DNA of 64,000 nucleotides from Henckelia pumila (taxonomy: Eukaryota > Streptophyta > Magnoliopsida > Lamiales > Gesneriaceae): assembly GCF_033568475.1 (NCBI RefSeq), contig NC_133123.1, positions 138,034,242 to 138,098,241 on the forward strand, written 5' to 3'. The notes under the pieces are model-generated. The model was given only the letters and a program-made list of their open reading frames with translations, was not told the DNA's origin and ran no database searches. The number at the start of each line of letters is the position of its first letter. Position 1 is the stretch's first letter. Both the position numbers and the translations under genes were made by a program. Shown piece after piece: positions 21,943 through 34,310 of this stretch.

Positions 21943-24659
21943 TAGTCGGTTGGTCCCAAGTCTCAACGACTATAATGGGCAACAACTATTTAGCATAGCC
22001 GATGTACATTTTTAATTAGAACCAGAGTCGAATTTGGTCTTAATTATGAAGAGGTTTCGGAATGCAAATTACATATGCATCTCTCAGGTTTGTATCGAGC
22101 TTATATTTACAGCCTTTTATAACTTTAAAATTTATGTATACTTCACTTAAAATATATTTCATTCTTACAATTATCCCTAAAATATGAGTATTCAAGAAAT
22201 GAGTTCAATTAACTTTACTTTTAATATATTTAAGTGAAAAGTTAAACAAAAAATTATAATAAAAGTTAACAACAAATTATAAATTCAAATTATATGAAAT
22301 AAATTTTGGTTCTTTTCTTTTTTCGATTTTAATTTAAAATACATCAATTAAAATATAATATTTTGAGTTTTAAAAATTCACCACCAAAATATATAAAAAA
22401 TTTCATTTTCATTTTCAATTTGGTTTTATTTTAATTTAATTTTAATTTATTTTAAATTTTTTGTCTTAAATTAATTTATAAAATCCATACTCTTTAATAT
22501 CATGAACAAGAAGTGGTAATTGTAATGTATACAAAAACTATGGGGAGATATACGTAATTTTTAAAATTAGGTGTAAGTCATGTAAGTTTGATACAAACTT
22601 AAGGGAAGATATATGTACTTTTCAAAATTAGTTGCGCTTTTTTTAGTTATGATAACCTAGAGAAAATATATGTAATTAACTATTTCTTTTTTTTTAATGA
22701 AATGTAATTAAATATTTATTTTAAAATTGTATATGAATTTTTTTATTTCGAATTATGTTAATCATGAAAAGTCAATAAAACCATAAAACAATGTACGTTA
22801 TTATACTGCATACATGAATACATATCTCATATACGAATTTTGAATAATTTTCTGTTTATGATATATTCACATAAATAAAATCAACACAACGATTCTTGTA
22901 ATATTGTTAGTTAAAAATAGGCCAAGCATGAGATGATCAGTTGCATTTCATTTGGAAATTTTTTTTATTTGATTTTTATATATCCTATTGAGTTACATAT
23001 ATAGAATTAAAAGAACTTTTTCTCGCCTTCTTCACTTGTGGTATGGTGACATAAATCTCTCCAGATAGAAGATATACATGTCCGGGGTTGATTCGATGTT
23101 TTCTATTTAATAAAAAAAAATTAGAGAGTATTATTATATCTCCGTGGATAAATGATGAGTACTTGAAAAAAAAATTTAAAAAAAATGATTACAATTATTT
23201 CTTCTCGTGTCGGCCGGTCGTCATTTGATTATAAACAATTAATCATGAATTTATTATCGCGTTGATAAATCAAGAAAATATAAGCACCTCCAACGACTTT
23301 TAACTGTAAATGCGACTTCTATATATATCGACCAATCGGAAAATAGGAAAGAGAAACTTCCGTAAGAAACAAATAACAAAAGATGGAGAAAAAGGACTTG
23401 GAAAATTGGGAATTGAATTTTGTAATCTTGTAATCATTCTTCTACGTGATATCCTCATATATGCATACATTATAAATTATACGCTGATTTGCAGGAATAA
23501 TTATTCTCATTAATTATATTGCCAGTGTTTAACTTTGAATATCATATATTAATTATATTGTGATCACGTTAATTTTATATACGTGGTTAGACTGACATAA
23601 TATGTTGACTAATCATCATTGAATTAATTTAAAAAACACATACATATCTGGTCTTATAATCATAAATATATCAGAGAGTTTCATAAAAATTTTTGTGTAT
23701 ATGATAAACGAGAAAAAATAAAGAATTATATTATTTTAAATAATTAAAGGTTGACGGTGCAGTTAGATATTATATTACAAAATATAGAGTAGACATTTTC
23801 ATGTAGCCGGTTTGAATAGTTATTTGTCGGTGCGCCTACGTATATAAACTTGATTTGGTCATAAATACTTGAGAATACTATTAATTACTTCCCTATATAA
23901 GAAATTAATATTATAGCCGTTTCGAATAATGGAATTTGATTGTAAAGAAAGGAAAAGAAACGGCCATTAAGATAAACCTAACATATACCTGAAAAAATTT
24001 GTGTTACGGTTCCGAGGGATATTCAAGTTAGTAGAGAAGGTGAGCGTTAGATCAGATGTAAGGATTTCGATTTCTCCTGTCAACACTTTCTTGTATTAAC
24101 CTGTCGCACATGACTTGTCTAGTGCGGTTTACCTCATTACTAGCGTAAGTTGCAGGCTATTGCATTAGTTTAAAATTTAATTACTCAGTGCACACCGAAA
24201 TGTATCGGCGACAAATTCTCAAGTCATAAAAAAACAAAAATTTATGTGCTACGTTTTGAGTTTTATTAATGTTTATTCATATTGATTCACACGAATATAA
24301 GATAAATAGAACACAAAAAAAAAAAAAAAAAAAAACAGGGTCATGCAAATTTAAAGCAACATCATAAACACCCTAACGAAATATGAGAAAAACTATCATG
24401 AAACTATATGATATGTCAATTATACATGAATCGAGCCGATCCGTCTCACGAGCATATAGTGCGCACACCCCACACATGAATTGATAAACGAGAGGTCAAA
24501 TTAATGTGGCCAAATCAAAACCAAGAATTTGGATCGGATATCGAAAAATCCAAAGCGGGCCGGGCAATAGATTCTATATTCATCGTCATGAAATCTCTGG
24601 GATATGCGTGGAAAATGAATAAATAAAATGAAGAAGATATATATAGCAAAAAAAATGAA

Positions 24660-25160
24660 TTAAATTTCAGAATCCGATGTAGGAGGACTAGACATCATAA
24701 CCTTAAACTCCTCAAAATCAAGTGCCCCGTCCAAATTTTGATCATAAACATGAATCATCTCCTTGCAATCTTGTCCACGTTTCTTGTCCCACAAACCTAA
24801 TCTCGAGAGCACGCTTTGCAGCTCCTCGCTCGAAATGAATCCATCGCCATTCAAATCAAACACTTTAAAAGCCTTTAGAAGATCGTCGACACGATACTTG
24901 TCGTCGTGTTCGATATGATCGTTGGAAGAACCATCCTTACTTTCGGCCATTCTGGCCTTGACTATTGTCTCGTAAAAGAACAAGAAATCCATGTACCCGA
25001 GACTCGTGTCACCCACGAGCTTTTCGAGCTCTTCCAACGTCGTGTGGATGCTGACGTTTTCGAGAAGATGGTGCAGCTCATGTATGCTTACTCGGCCGTG
25101 GTTGTTCTTGTCCAAGTTCTTGAAAATCCTATGGAGGTCTTCTATGGTAACAGCAGACAT
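24660..25160 (-). CDS. CML44: Calmodulin-like calcium sensor, CML44-like
   Basis: An intronless gene of 166 aa encoding an EF-hand protein, expected to bind Ca2+ and relay calcium signals in cytosol or nucleus. EF-hand 1 is complete in residues about 10-33 (loop DKNNHGRVSIHE). The second position, near GDTSLGYMDFLFFYE, lacks the Asp-rich loop and is degenerate. EF-hands 3 and 4 are complete (loops DLNGDGFISSEE and DQNLDGALDFEE, about residues 102-113 and 140-151). So three of four sites should bind calcium. The linker SKDGSSNDHIEHDD is longer and more acidic than in calmodulin. Lack of introns, length and the three-hand pattern fit the CML42-44 group; the exact number is by resemblance. The ATG at 25160 is the only in-frame start before EF-hand 1. 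TATA-like strings lie at 25289-25309. Confidence 0.88.
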   Translation of the reverse strand: MSAVTIEDLHRIFKNLDKNNHGRVSIHELHHLLENVSIHTTLEELEKLVGDTSLGYMDFLFFYETIVKARMAESKDGSSNDHIEHDDKYRVDDLLKAFKVFDLNGDGFISSEELQSVLSRLGLWDKKRGQDCKEMIHVYDQNLDGALDFEEFKVMMSSPPTSDSEI

Positions 25161-25288
25161 TTCACTTTATGTTATTATTACTAGGAAAGAAAAGAAGAAG
25201 CTAGAGGGGAAATAATATAGTATGAAAATTTGATTTTAATGTGGTGTTGATTTGTTGAGTTTATTTATGTATACAAGCTAGGCAAGGG

Positions 25289-25309
25289 TATTTAAAGGCT
25301 ACTATATAT
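25289..25309 (-). promoter_or_regulatory. TATA-like elements of the CML gene
   Basis: On the minus strand ATATATAG (25302-25309) and TTTAAATA (25289-25296) lie 130-145 bp upstream of the CML start codon, in an otherwise ordinary AT-rich flank. Either could be the TATA box. Confidence 0.4.
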
Positions 25310-26459
25310 CCGTGTGTGTTTAACGGTCAAATGATGAATAATGGAGGGCCATTAAAGTGTTTTAAATAAGACGATGTTGCTTGGAAATTTAATACAAGAG
25401 AGGGTTCTATGTTTCTTCTTCTTCTTTTTTTTTTTTTTTTTTGGAAAAAGGAAGATTCCATGGCTTGTATTTTTAGTCCTATATCACGAGTCCATGACCT
25501 TTGGCAAGGGGAAAACTTTATAATATAATGTTAGATTCTTTTCTCTTTTCATATTTTCCATATTATTCCTTTTTCATTTCCATTCTATTTTCATGAATTT
25601 TCCAATTTCAAAATGGTTGTTTAAATTGATGACACATGCGTATTGTGTATGTGCTAGCATATATTAAGTTCAAATTAATAATTTCTGTAGAGACATTTTG
25701 GTCATTTTGAAAAGACGGTCATGATAATAACACTAATTTTTGGTGTCCTATTTTAGATTAAAGTTTTCTTACATCCTTTCCATTACATTTTTCGAGCCTT
25801 AACTGTAACAAAAAATCTCTTCCCCCAACTTAAAAAAAAAGATTGGAAATAAATTAGTTGATGAGAAATTTAAGAAAATGGACGATAGGGTCTTAATTAT
25901 TTTACAATGAATTTCCATCTAAAATTCATTTCCCATCTCGTCCACAGTATGAAGTGGTCGGCATGTTAATCTCGTGTACAGTTAATTATCCCATTATTAT
26001 AACTTATAAGTCGATTTATATCACATAAAATAATTTCTTAAAGCAGCAAAATCTACAAGAAAACTATATTCCAATCCTCAACTTGCACACTAGCTATTTT
26101 TTTTTTTAAAAAAAAAAGAAAATTCTTACAGATAAAAAAAACAAAGAAATAAAGAAAAATCCTCGACTTGCACTTGTATTATGATTTATACAATTTTATA
26201 TTTGGCGTGTTTTCCATTCTAAATAAATTAATCATGTCTAAATTATAAATACGTGTAACAAAATTTTTAAGAATATTTTGTATATATTTCACAAGTCATC
26301 AATATCATTATCTAACAAACAAGCATAACAGGCAAGCTATAATCAAGAGTCAAGACTCAAGACCACCATTAATTAATAATAAAAAAAACTAATGGTCTTG
26401 ACACGCGATATATACGGCATATGTATGCATAAATTTTAAAATCAAATATAATTTTAGCC

Positions 26460-26467
<8 letters not shown>

Positions 26468-26496
<29 letters not shown>
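26468..26496. repeat. (AT)n microsatellite
   Basis: About 14 uninterrupted AT dinucleotides; likely length-variable between individuals. Confidence 0.95.
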
Positions 26497-26499
<3 letters not shown>

Positions 26500-26571
26500 T
26501 TCTTTTATGGTGCCCAACAATATATGCCCACCTCATGCCCATCATGTACAAGTAAACTCATCTATTGTATC

Positions 26572-27037
26572 TAGGGGTGCAAACGAATTGAACCTGTTCG
26601 TGAGCTTTACGAGCCCGCTCGATAAATATTTGATTCGTATTCGAGCTTAACGAACTCGAGCCGAAATCGAACATGTTCGAACTTTTTTTCGAGCCGAGCT
26701 CGAGCCGAAATTATACTGTTCGATAGTCCGCGAATAGTTCGCGAACCTTAATATTTAATTAATATAATATAATTATATAATAAATATATATACATTTCGA
26801 ACTTTTTTCGAACATTTCGAGCTTTTCGAACCATAATATCCGAATAGTTCACGAATAGGTTCGAATATTTCGAGCCGAACTCGAACTCGAACTTCATTTC
26901 GAGCCGATCTCGAGCCAAAATATTTGAAATTATCGAACTTCGAATCGAGCTCGAACTCGAATACACTCTTATCGAACCGAATTCGAGCCTTAAAATTTTA
27001 CAATTATTCGGCTCGATTTGGTTCGTTTGCACCCCTA
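26572..27037. mobile_element. hAT-type MITE, 466 bp, with near-perfect 8-bp target duplication
   Basis: A second non-autonomous DNA element of the same end type. Sixteen-base terminal inverted repeats TAGGGGTGCAAACGAA are exact at both ends. The 8-bp flanks are ATTGTATC (26564-26571) and ATTGTACC (27038-27045), one mismatch, consistent with a somewhat older insertion. The interior is a patchwork of TTCGAGC and GCTCGAA words on both arms and has no transposase. It shares only the first eight terminal bases with the MITE at 20192-20725. Confidence 0.88.
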
Positions 27038-27273
27038 ATTGTACCGGTCACACTTCAAATTTTGAGTTCTATTTTGCCGTGTTTTATTTATTTTTTTCCC
27101 TCGAAATAAAGATATTATGTGGAAGGAATATTTTGGAAAAAGATAAAACCTATTGAATTCTTATATATACTGAGAGATAGTATAAAGATTGAGGGAGACA
27201 CGAATGGTGCAAAACCGTCAAATTTGTATATAAAAATTCAATACAATTATCTACGACTAATGAGATATATGAC

Positions 27274-27277
<4 letters not shown>

Positions 27278-27316
<39 letters not shown>
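27278..27316. repeat. (AT)n microsatellite
   Basis: About 19 AT dinucleotides just left of the pararetrovirus fossil. Confidence 0.95.
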
Positions 27317-27317
<1 letters not shown>

Positions 27318-27690
27318 CCAAAAATTGGTGTTCAATTCTCCACCTCAAAAACCAAGAATAACGGACACCATTAAAAAAAATGTCAAATGTTGTTGGAAAT
27401 AGATTCTGATTTCATATATGTTTTCAAAATTATGAGGAAAAAAAAAAGAATGAATTGTCCTAAAATTCCTAATACTCTTCCTAATTTTATTATAACTCTC
27501 TAGGCAAAAGATTCTTTACTATAACTCCCTAGAACCACCAAACTTGAATATTTTAATATTTAATTCTTGTGCTGGATTTATGCTAATCTAGACTTGAAAT
27601 CTATAGGTTCTATACTTAACTTGTAAAGGTTTTATGCTTGAATCTGAAAATTTTGTGCTCATTTGCAGTATAAAGAATTATGCGGAAAAA

Positions 27691-27702
27691 TGGTATCAAA
27701 GC
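27691..27702 (+). other. Primer-binding site of the pararetrovirus fossil
   Basis: TGGTATCAAAGC closely matches the complement of the plant initiator tRNA-Met 3' end, the primer for caulimovirid reverse transcription and the usual base 1 of such genomes. The coding parts begin just downstream, as expected. Confidence 0.85.
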
Positions 27703-27739
27703 CTTAGGTTAATTATTCAGACATAATATTATTCGTTAA

Positions 27740-28290
27740 TTCATGCTTTTCTTTGTTGAGGAGAAGATTTTACAAAAAGATGACTTCAAACGAAGGTTTG
27801 AATCAAGAGGATTTTATTCATACGAAATATCCTATAAACAAGTTAATCTATTCACAATAGATTACTTACAACAGGTTGCGACTAATTCTCTCAAATTTGA
27901 AGAGATAAAGAAAAATGATTTCTAACTCTAAATTTTTAGAGATTACCCCAGATTCCTCTAAACTCTCCGGAGATCTTAAAAAAATTCAAAAGACGGTACA
28001 ATATTACAGCACTCAGTTGTATGAAATACCTCGGAAAATTGAAGAAATCCTTAAGAAACAAGAAGAAATTCTTGGAACTCTAAAGGATCTTCAAAATAAA
28101 ATCCTAAACCTAGAACATACTTCTGGTTCTAGAAAAGGAAATACAGGAGGAAGGTTACCACTCTCGTTTGGTACCGAACCTTTGTTAAATCAGAAAGGTA
28201 AAACCAAAATGGTTCAAAAACCTTTAACTAATGATGAAATGATGATTAATCTTATAAAAGCAGTATCAGAGAAAAACACTATCTGATGAC
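27740..28290 (+). pseudogene. Pararetrovirus fossil: leading coiled-coil region
   Basis: Encodes a Lys/Glu/Leu-rich coiled coil (heptad-like KIEEILKKQEEILGTLKDL) followed by a Pro/Lys-rich stretch, resembling the small virion-associated proteins of Caulimoviridae. It lies between the primer site and the coat protein region. Fossil; no function expected. Confidence 0.6.
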
Positions 28291-28396
28291 TACTTTAGAA
28301 AGATTAAATCTCGAGGATCTACAAGATCTTGCGGATTTTTTTGCGAATCTCAAGGTTGTAGATCTAAAAATGAATTCCCCTAAGGGTGAATAAACC

Positions 28397-29581
28397 ATGG
28401 GAAATCCCCCAAGATATGTGGTAAAAACAGAAGAACCACATAGTGAGTTTCATGTGGGAGAAAATTCACATCCAGCAGGAACCAGATCAAGAAGAAGTAA
28501 AATACCACTACATCAAACTCCTTATGGAAAAACTGTTTTAGACCCGATACATCCTTATGGGGTTATGTTAAACCTTGATGTTTTGGACTTCAAAAACAGA
28601 GAAGATCTTATAGATGATTGGACGTCAGCTATGAGAATTGCAGCAGGGACATTAGATCTCAATAAAGAAGGATTCATTAAACTTCTAGAAATGAGTCTAA
28701 TGGGATCTGTCAAGATCGCATTGGAGATGACTATGCCAGATACGAAGGAATCAATCTTAGCAGGAGAATCCCTCAGCGAGATTGGAGAAAGAATGGCCAC
28801 CCTATTTAAAGCACAATTCATAGGGGTAGACTATTTCAATAATCAAGATACAGAGAAAAAGAGAAGATATACTTAAGCTCTGTATAGCCTCGAGTTACAT
28901 GATATCTGTTTAGTTGATGAATACATTATGTTATTCACTAAATACAGATGGAATTCGGGAGTCGAGAAAAATGTAGCTATTCAGCTATTTTTCGCAAAAA
29001 TGTCAAGTCCCTGGAGAGAAATGCTGATTAAAGAATACATTCCAGGTAATCTTGATACATTGGCAAGACGCGCGTCCTTTTTGAGAGGAAAATTGGCAGA
29101 ATGGTGCCATATGGCAGCATTACAAAAGAACTACAAGAAAATAAGGGGTATAGATAAGCGTACACCTTTGTGTTGTAGAGAAAATGATCTTCCAACGATC
29201 ATTGGAAACAGAACACAGGGATTTAAAAGGAAGAAATTCAGAAATAATCCCTATAATAAAAGAATGAAGAGTTCTTGGAAACCAATAACATTTTGGTCCA
29301 AACAAAAAGCCAGATCCTATAGATCAGGTAGAAGAAGTGGACCTACAAGAACGTCCCCAGCAACAGGCTCATCACAAAGCAGGAGAAGAACACCATCAAG
29401 AAGAACTTTCAGAAGAACTCATACAAGGGCAAGTGAAAGTTTCAAGGATTGCAACTGCTGGACATGTGGAGCAAAAGGACATATATCTACAAATTGTCCA
29501 GAAAACAAGAAAAAAGGAGTCAAACTCTTTGAAGCAACACCAGATATGGATGATGCGGTTTTCTTTCAAGATCTAGTCTAA
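28397..29581 (+). pseudogene. Pararetrovirus fossil: coat protein region
   Basis: Coat-protein-like region with a helical core, an Arg/Lys/Ser-rich basic stretch and a retroviral CCHC knuckle CWTCGAKGHISTNC near its end, followed by an acidic segment. This layout (core, basic domain, CCHC, acidic end) is standard for caulimovirid coat proteins. Confidence 0.85.
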
Positions 29582-29589
29582 TTATATCA

Positions 29590-30500
29590 ATTTGAGGATA
29601 TCCCCTCAGATGAAAGCATATACGAAGAAGAGATATTATTTAGTCAAGAAGTTTCTGAGGATGAATCAGAATCAGAATCAGAGTAAAGAGGAGGTGTTTC
29701 GACATGAAACACATGAAAGTTTGGCTGGGTTCTTTAGTCAAACCACGATATCTCATAATATGGTTCAAAGGATTATGAGAGAAAATCCAACACTACAGAA
29801 GTACCAAGGATTTTCGGCAGGACAAGTTGAAAGAGTTTTAGGAAACCTAGGGCTAAGACAAAGAAGACATAATTTGATTTATAAGGTATCCAGAAGGGAA
29901 ATGGCGATTCCTATGGAATTAACCAGTAATCAAATTGAGATGCAGTTGATTCCCTTTGAAGAAATTCGAGAGGAATTATAGAAATTAAAAGCAGAAGTAG
30001 CAAAGACAATGTATTGGATTCATATTGGAGCAATCCAGATTATGATCAAAGCTACTTTTAAAGAAGGAATAGATTCACCCATAGATATCGTAGTATGCGA
30101 TAAAAGAATGAGGAATATACAAGATGCGGTTCTAGAAACTATCTCAGGAAATTTGTGCGCAGGAAAAATTGTGGGAGTTATTTATCCAAGAATAGCCTAC
30201 AATTTAGCTGATAGAGATTTTAGTCGAGCCTTGACGTTGCATCAAAACTTCAAGGAAAAAAAACTAATGAAGGAAGGTAATAGGCCATATTCTATTACAT
30301 ATCAAATTTCATATGCTCTTTCTAATACTCAACATTCTGAATTATTTATTAGAAATGAGTTCATTGAAATTCCAGAGATATTTGGGAAAGTTGCTCATGC
30401 AATATACCCGAAAAGAATCGAGTTTCCTTTAATTCAGGAAACAGACATTCAAATTCAAGACAGACCTGTTCTATACAGAGACCTTAAAATAGAACCCTGA
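29590..30500 (+). pseudogene. Pararetrovirus fossil: movement protein region
   Basis: Resembles the 30K-superfamily movement protein of Caulimoviridae, with the typical HIGAIQIMIKATF segment, a DSPIDIVVCDKRM segment and YQISYALSN further on. Movement proteins form tubules in plasmodesmata. Its position after the coat protein is the clue to the cavemo/solendovirus affinity. Confidence 0.82.
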
Positions 30501-31199
30501 AGGTTATCTTTCCAAGAAGACCGAATAACAAGTAGGAGATGGGACAAATCTCCTATTCAAGAAATTCCACCAGAAGAAAAGGAGTTTTCTATAATAGAAA
30601 AACTTAGATCTCCAGAAGGATGGAAAGAAGTGAAAATAGTATTCGAAATTACAAGTCATCGGAATCAGTTTCCTTGTAACTCGATTTACTATTTGGAACA
30701 ACAAGAAAAAGGAACTTACCAAGGAGTGATAAATATTGGAGAATTGGAAGTTCAAATCTGTGAAATTCCAGGAAAAGAAATGGATCAGCTCATTCTTGGC
30801 CTAGAATTTCTGGAGGACCATAAACCATGGAAACGCCTTGAAAAAGGAATAGAGTTTATGGCAAAAGAGAAGATTTGGAGGATTCAATAAAAATTCTACG
30901 AGATGGAAAATCAAGAGAATTGGATAAGGGACAATCCCTTAAACAGATTCGAAAACTCTGTTTACAAACAGAGGAAGAAGCAACTATTGAAATTAGTAAG
31001 TCATAAACATGATTTACTAGGACGCATCAAAGAAGTAGAAAGAAGTAACCATACTCTACCTTCTGAAGCCTTAGGAAAACTAAAGGAGAAAAGTCTTAAT
31101 CGGATTACTGAGTTGCAACACAGTCTGTTAAAAATGGCAGGGCCATTTAGTAATCCCTTTAAAAAGTGACAACAAATCCTTTCTCCATATACATTCCAA

Positions 31200-31575
31200 T
31201 AGGAATGTTGTATGAATAATATAAGGCTGAATACTTTGCAGCTTATATTGACTCGGGAGCAGGAATTTGTACAGCAAAAAGAGGAGTCTTCCCTGAAGAA
31301 TATGAAGAAGAATTGCCAAAAATTGCTGGACGGGATTTCTCTAGAAGAATTTTAATTCTTTGCAAAGGAATAAAACAAGCAGAAATCCTCATGGGAGGAG
31401 CAGGTCAAACACCTTGGTACAAGGTAAAGACACCACCAATCTATTTCCATGATACAGGAGCTGATATCCTGTTAGGAAATAACTTCTTACAAATTTTTAA
31501 GAAGTACACACAAGATAATGAGTCAAGAAGACTTATGTTCACTACAATTTGTGATCATAAAATTATCGTTTAAAG
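31200..31575 (+). pseudogene. Pararetrovirus fossil: aspartic protease region
   Basis: Contains the retropepsin-type AYIDSGAGICTAKRG active-site region and a later DTGADILLGNNFL flap/ILG-like region. It directly precedes the reverse transcriptase, as in all caulimovirids. A further conserved region of unknown role (30,600-31,170) lies between it and the movement protein. Confidence 0.82.
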
Positions 31576-31599
31576 ACTCAAAATTGCTTTTTATCAACA

Positions 31600-33175
31600 A
31601 TTGCCGATAATATTTCGCAGCCAGCGTGGTGATAAAGGAAAACTTTTTCACCCAAAAATGAAAGATCTAAGAAGGTTTGGAGAAATCATGTTGAAAATAA
31701 CAATAGAACAAGAACTCCAAACAGAGGATATGGAGTTTCTCAAGGTGACTCTAAATCTCAGAGATATAGAGTTAGAAAATAAGGTATCTCTTGAAGATGT
31801 CAAAAAAAGGCTCAAAGAAAGTTACAACGAGCATCCTTTGGCATGGTGGGATAGAAATCAACTCAAAGCTAGTCTTACTCTAAAGGAAGGCAAAGAGTAT
31901 GAATTCGTCAGATATAAGTCTATCCCGATGAACATAACAGATCAAAGGGATATGAGAATAATTATCAAGGAACATTTGAACCTTGGTCTAATCAAAGAAG
32001 GAGTTTCACCATATAGCAGCCCAGGATTTCTGGTCAGAAATCATGGTGAAATAAAAAGAGAAAAACCCAGGTTAGTTATTAACTACCAAGGTATTAATAA
32101 AATCCTGGAGTTTGATGGGTACTTCATACCGAGTAGAGAACACCTAATTAGTTGTGTACGAAATGCTAGAGTGTTCTCAAAATTTGATTGTAAGTCTGGA
32201 TTTTACCAGATTCGAATGGAAGAAGGCAGTAAGAAATTTACAGCCTTCTCTACTCCACAAGGACACTATATTTGGGAAGTTATGCCTATGGGATTGGCTA
32301 ATGCACCCCAGATATTTCAAAGAAAGATGGATAACCTTTTTAAAGATTATTTCAACTTTATGTTTGTTTATATTGATGATATTCTTATAGCGTCAAAAAA
32401 TATAGACGAACACGTTAAACACTTAGAGATTTTCTCTAAAATTTGTAAACAAGAAGGACTTGTCTTATCTGAAAAGAAAGCAGTCATAACAACAAGGAAA
32501 ATTGAATTCCTTGGTATTGAGATTGATGAAATTGGAATAATTCTACAACCCCATATTGTGAAAAAGGTAAAGAATTTTCCAGATAAACTCAAAGACATAA
32601 AACAACTCCAGAGTTTTCTTGGAATAGTTAATTTCGCAGGGATGTTCATTAACAACCTAACAATGTACAGAAATGTGTTCAGTCATTTGTTAAAAAAGGA
32701 TGCTAGGTTTATATGGACAGAAGACCATACTCAAGGGGTAAACCAATTAAAGAAGATATGTAAAAATCTCCCAAAAATGGCTATACCTGAAGATGAAGAT
32801 GATCTGGTTTTATTTACGGATGCTAGTGACGATTGGTGGGCAGCAGTCCTTACCAAGATCACTCCGGATGGAGAAATACCATGCAGATACTGTAGCGGTC
32901 TTTTTTCAAAATCAGAGGCCATCAGATGACATATCAACAAAAAGGAATTTTATACAGTTAAAAGAGCTTTCGAAAAATGGCCATTATTTTTACTTGCTAA
33001 AAAATTCACGCTAAAGGTTGATAACACCCAGGTAAAAGCTTTCTTAAAAAAATAAGATTGAATCTAAACCTGAGAAAGCTAGGTTATTAAGATGACAAGC
33101 ATTATGTCAAAATTATATTTTTGATATTGTTATTATTAAATCTCATGAAAATATTCTTGCAGATTTCTTAACAAG
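31600..33175 (+). pseudogene. Pararetrovirus fossil: reverse transcriptase and RNase H region
   Basis: Reverse transcriptase with fingers/palm motifs: LGLIKEGVSPYSSPGFLV, PRLVINYQGINK, FSKFDCKSGFYQIRM, TPQGHYIWEVMPMGLANAP and the catalytic FVYIDDILIAS around 32369-32380, then LGFLGI-type thumb and the RNase H start VLFTDASDDWW. These place it firmly among plant pararetroviruses rather than Ty3/gypsy elements, given the linked movement protein and lack of integrase. Confidence 0.93.
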
Positions 33176-33177
33176 AG

Positions 33178-34310
33178 ATGGAAGGCAGTGACGTGGATTC
33201 CATCATGAAAATGCAGAGGCATCTCAGGGAACACCTTGGGTTGCTTCAAACCGAGTTCAACCAGTTAGCCATTAATGCTGAAATGGCCGGCAGGTTACAA
33301 CAAGCTGATCGGATCAAAGTATCTAATCGAATTACAGGGTGTATGCAAGCCAAACACAACTATGGGAAGCTATTCAAGGGCCAATTGTGAAAGCCATAGA
33401 GAAACCATTGGTTTCTCATAAAAAAGATATGCTAAAACCATTGGTTTTACAAAAATAAGAAATACATCCACCGGTTGGAAAACAAGATGTTGAGGAAGCT
33501 AAAACTCAAGAAACAAGTGCTAATCTATCATCAACTTTTGATGATCTAGGTGAAGCAACAATTGATGAGGATTCCTCATCAAGTCAACCCTCCGCCTCTA
33601 GGGTAAAAGAGGAAGAGATCAATCTTAGGTCCAACACTGACAAGGGCAAATCTAAGATCGATACTAATCCAGCTATTATTTCTCCATTTCAGGTTTATCA
33701 ACAGAGGTGGGAGAAATTAAGTACAAGAAGTGAAATTAACTCTAACACTTGCAGGGTTGATGTTGCAGGGATATATCCAAGGGTATGGCTAAAAAACAAT
33801 GTCAATCCTAAGGATGTAAAGCTTTGGTATGAATTTGGAGCCTTGGCCTCAGTTTATACAACGTCACCAATCTTTCCGGAGATATCACAGTTACCCAAAT
33901 GGATTCAGGAAGCAGTCCAAGAAACATGGGCAAATAACGACCATTTGTCCAGAGGAGATGTGCTTGAATTATATTTCTTTAGTGCAGCTCCAGAACCAAC
34001 AGGGAAAGGATCACACGAACCCTTTCATTTCATCAAGCTAAGGAGACCTGACATGAATAATCAAAGATTCATTAAGGACCCTATTCCTGAGGAAATACCA
34101 TTAGTGTCTACTTTTGGAGAAAATGAAATCTCAACCAGAAGGGCATGGGGTATTTGGGTTTGTCTCACCGAGATGGACAAGGTCAAGTTTTCGTTCAAAT
34201 TTTATCAGAATTCTGTGAACGGATCATTCTTGTTAAACACAATGACAGGAAAAACTACGGCTTTTGCGGAAGAACTCTTCGAAAAGAAGAGAAACTTTTT
34301 ATGAAATAAC
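33178..34310 (+). pseudogene. Pararetrovirus fossil: distal region, transactivator-like
   Basis: A distal region after RNase H. It has a short helical start, a Ser/Glu-rich acidic linker, and a globular part with RVDVAGIYPRVWL and KGSHEPFHFIKLRR. Position and the GIYPRVWL-like motif suggest the translational transactivator/viroplasmin found last in caulimo-, cavemo- and solendoviruses. The match is weaker than for the other parts. Confidence 0.6.

Larger units (their letters stand above)
18567..24659. other. Six-kilobase gene-free region with small repeats and one MITE
   Basis: No convincing coding region on either strand. It starts with the 5' flank of paralogue B. Identified items are a 99-bp tandem repeat (19118-19310), a hAT-type MITE (20192-20725), a roughly 62-bp direct repeat (21840-21942), a weaker repeat near 22500-22640, and long AT-rich tracts. 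The right end is the 3' flank of the CML gene and includes a 20-base poly-A run near 24316-24336. Confidence 0.5.
25310..27439. other. Gene-free interval with MITE and AT microsatellites
   Basis: AT-rich and without protein-like frames. Contains a poly-T run near 25424-25442, two (AT)n microsatellites (26468-26496 and 27278-27316) and a hAT-type MITE. The left end of the pararetrovirus fossil follows. Confidence 0.5.

Noticed and set aside
24906-25215. Plus-strand frames of 74-92 codons over the CML gene
   Set aside because: Complementary shadow of an intronless EF-hand gene whose motifs are unambiguous.
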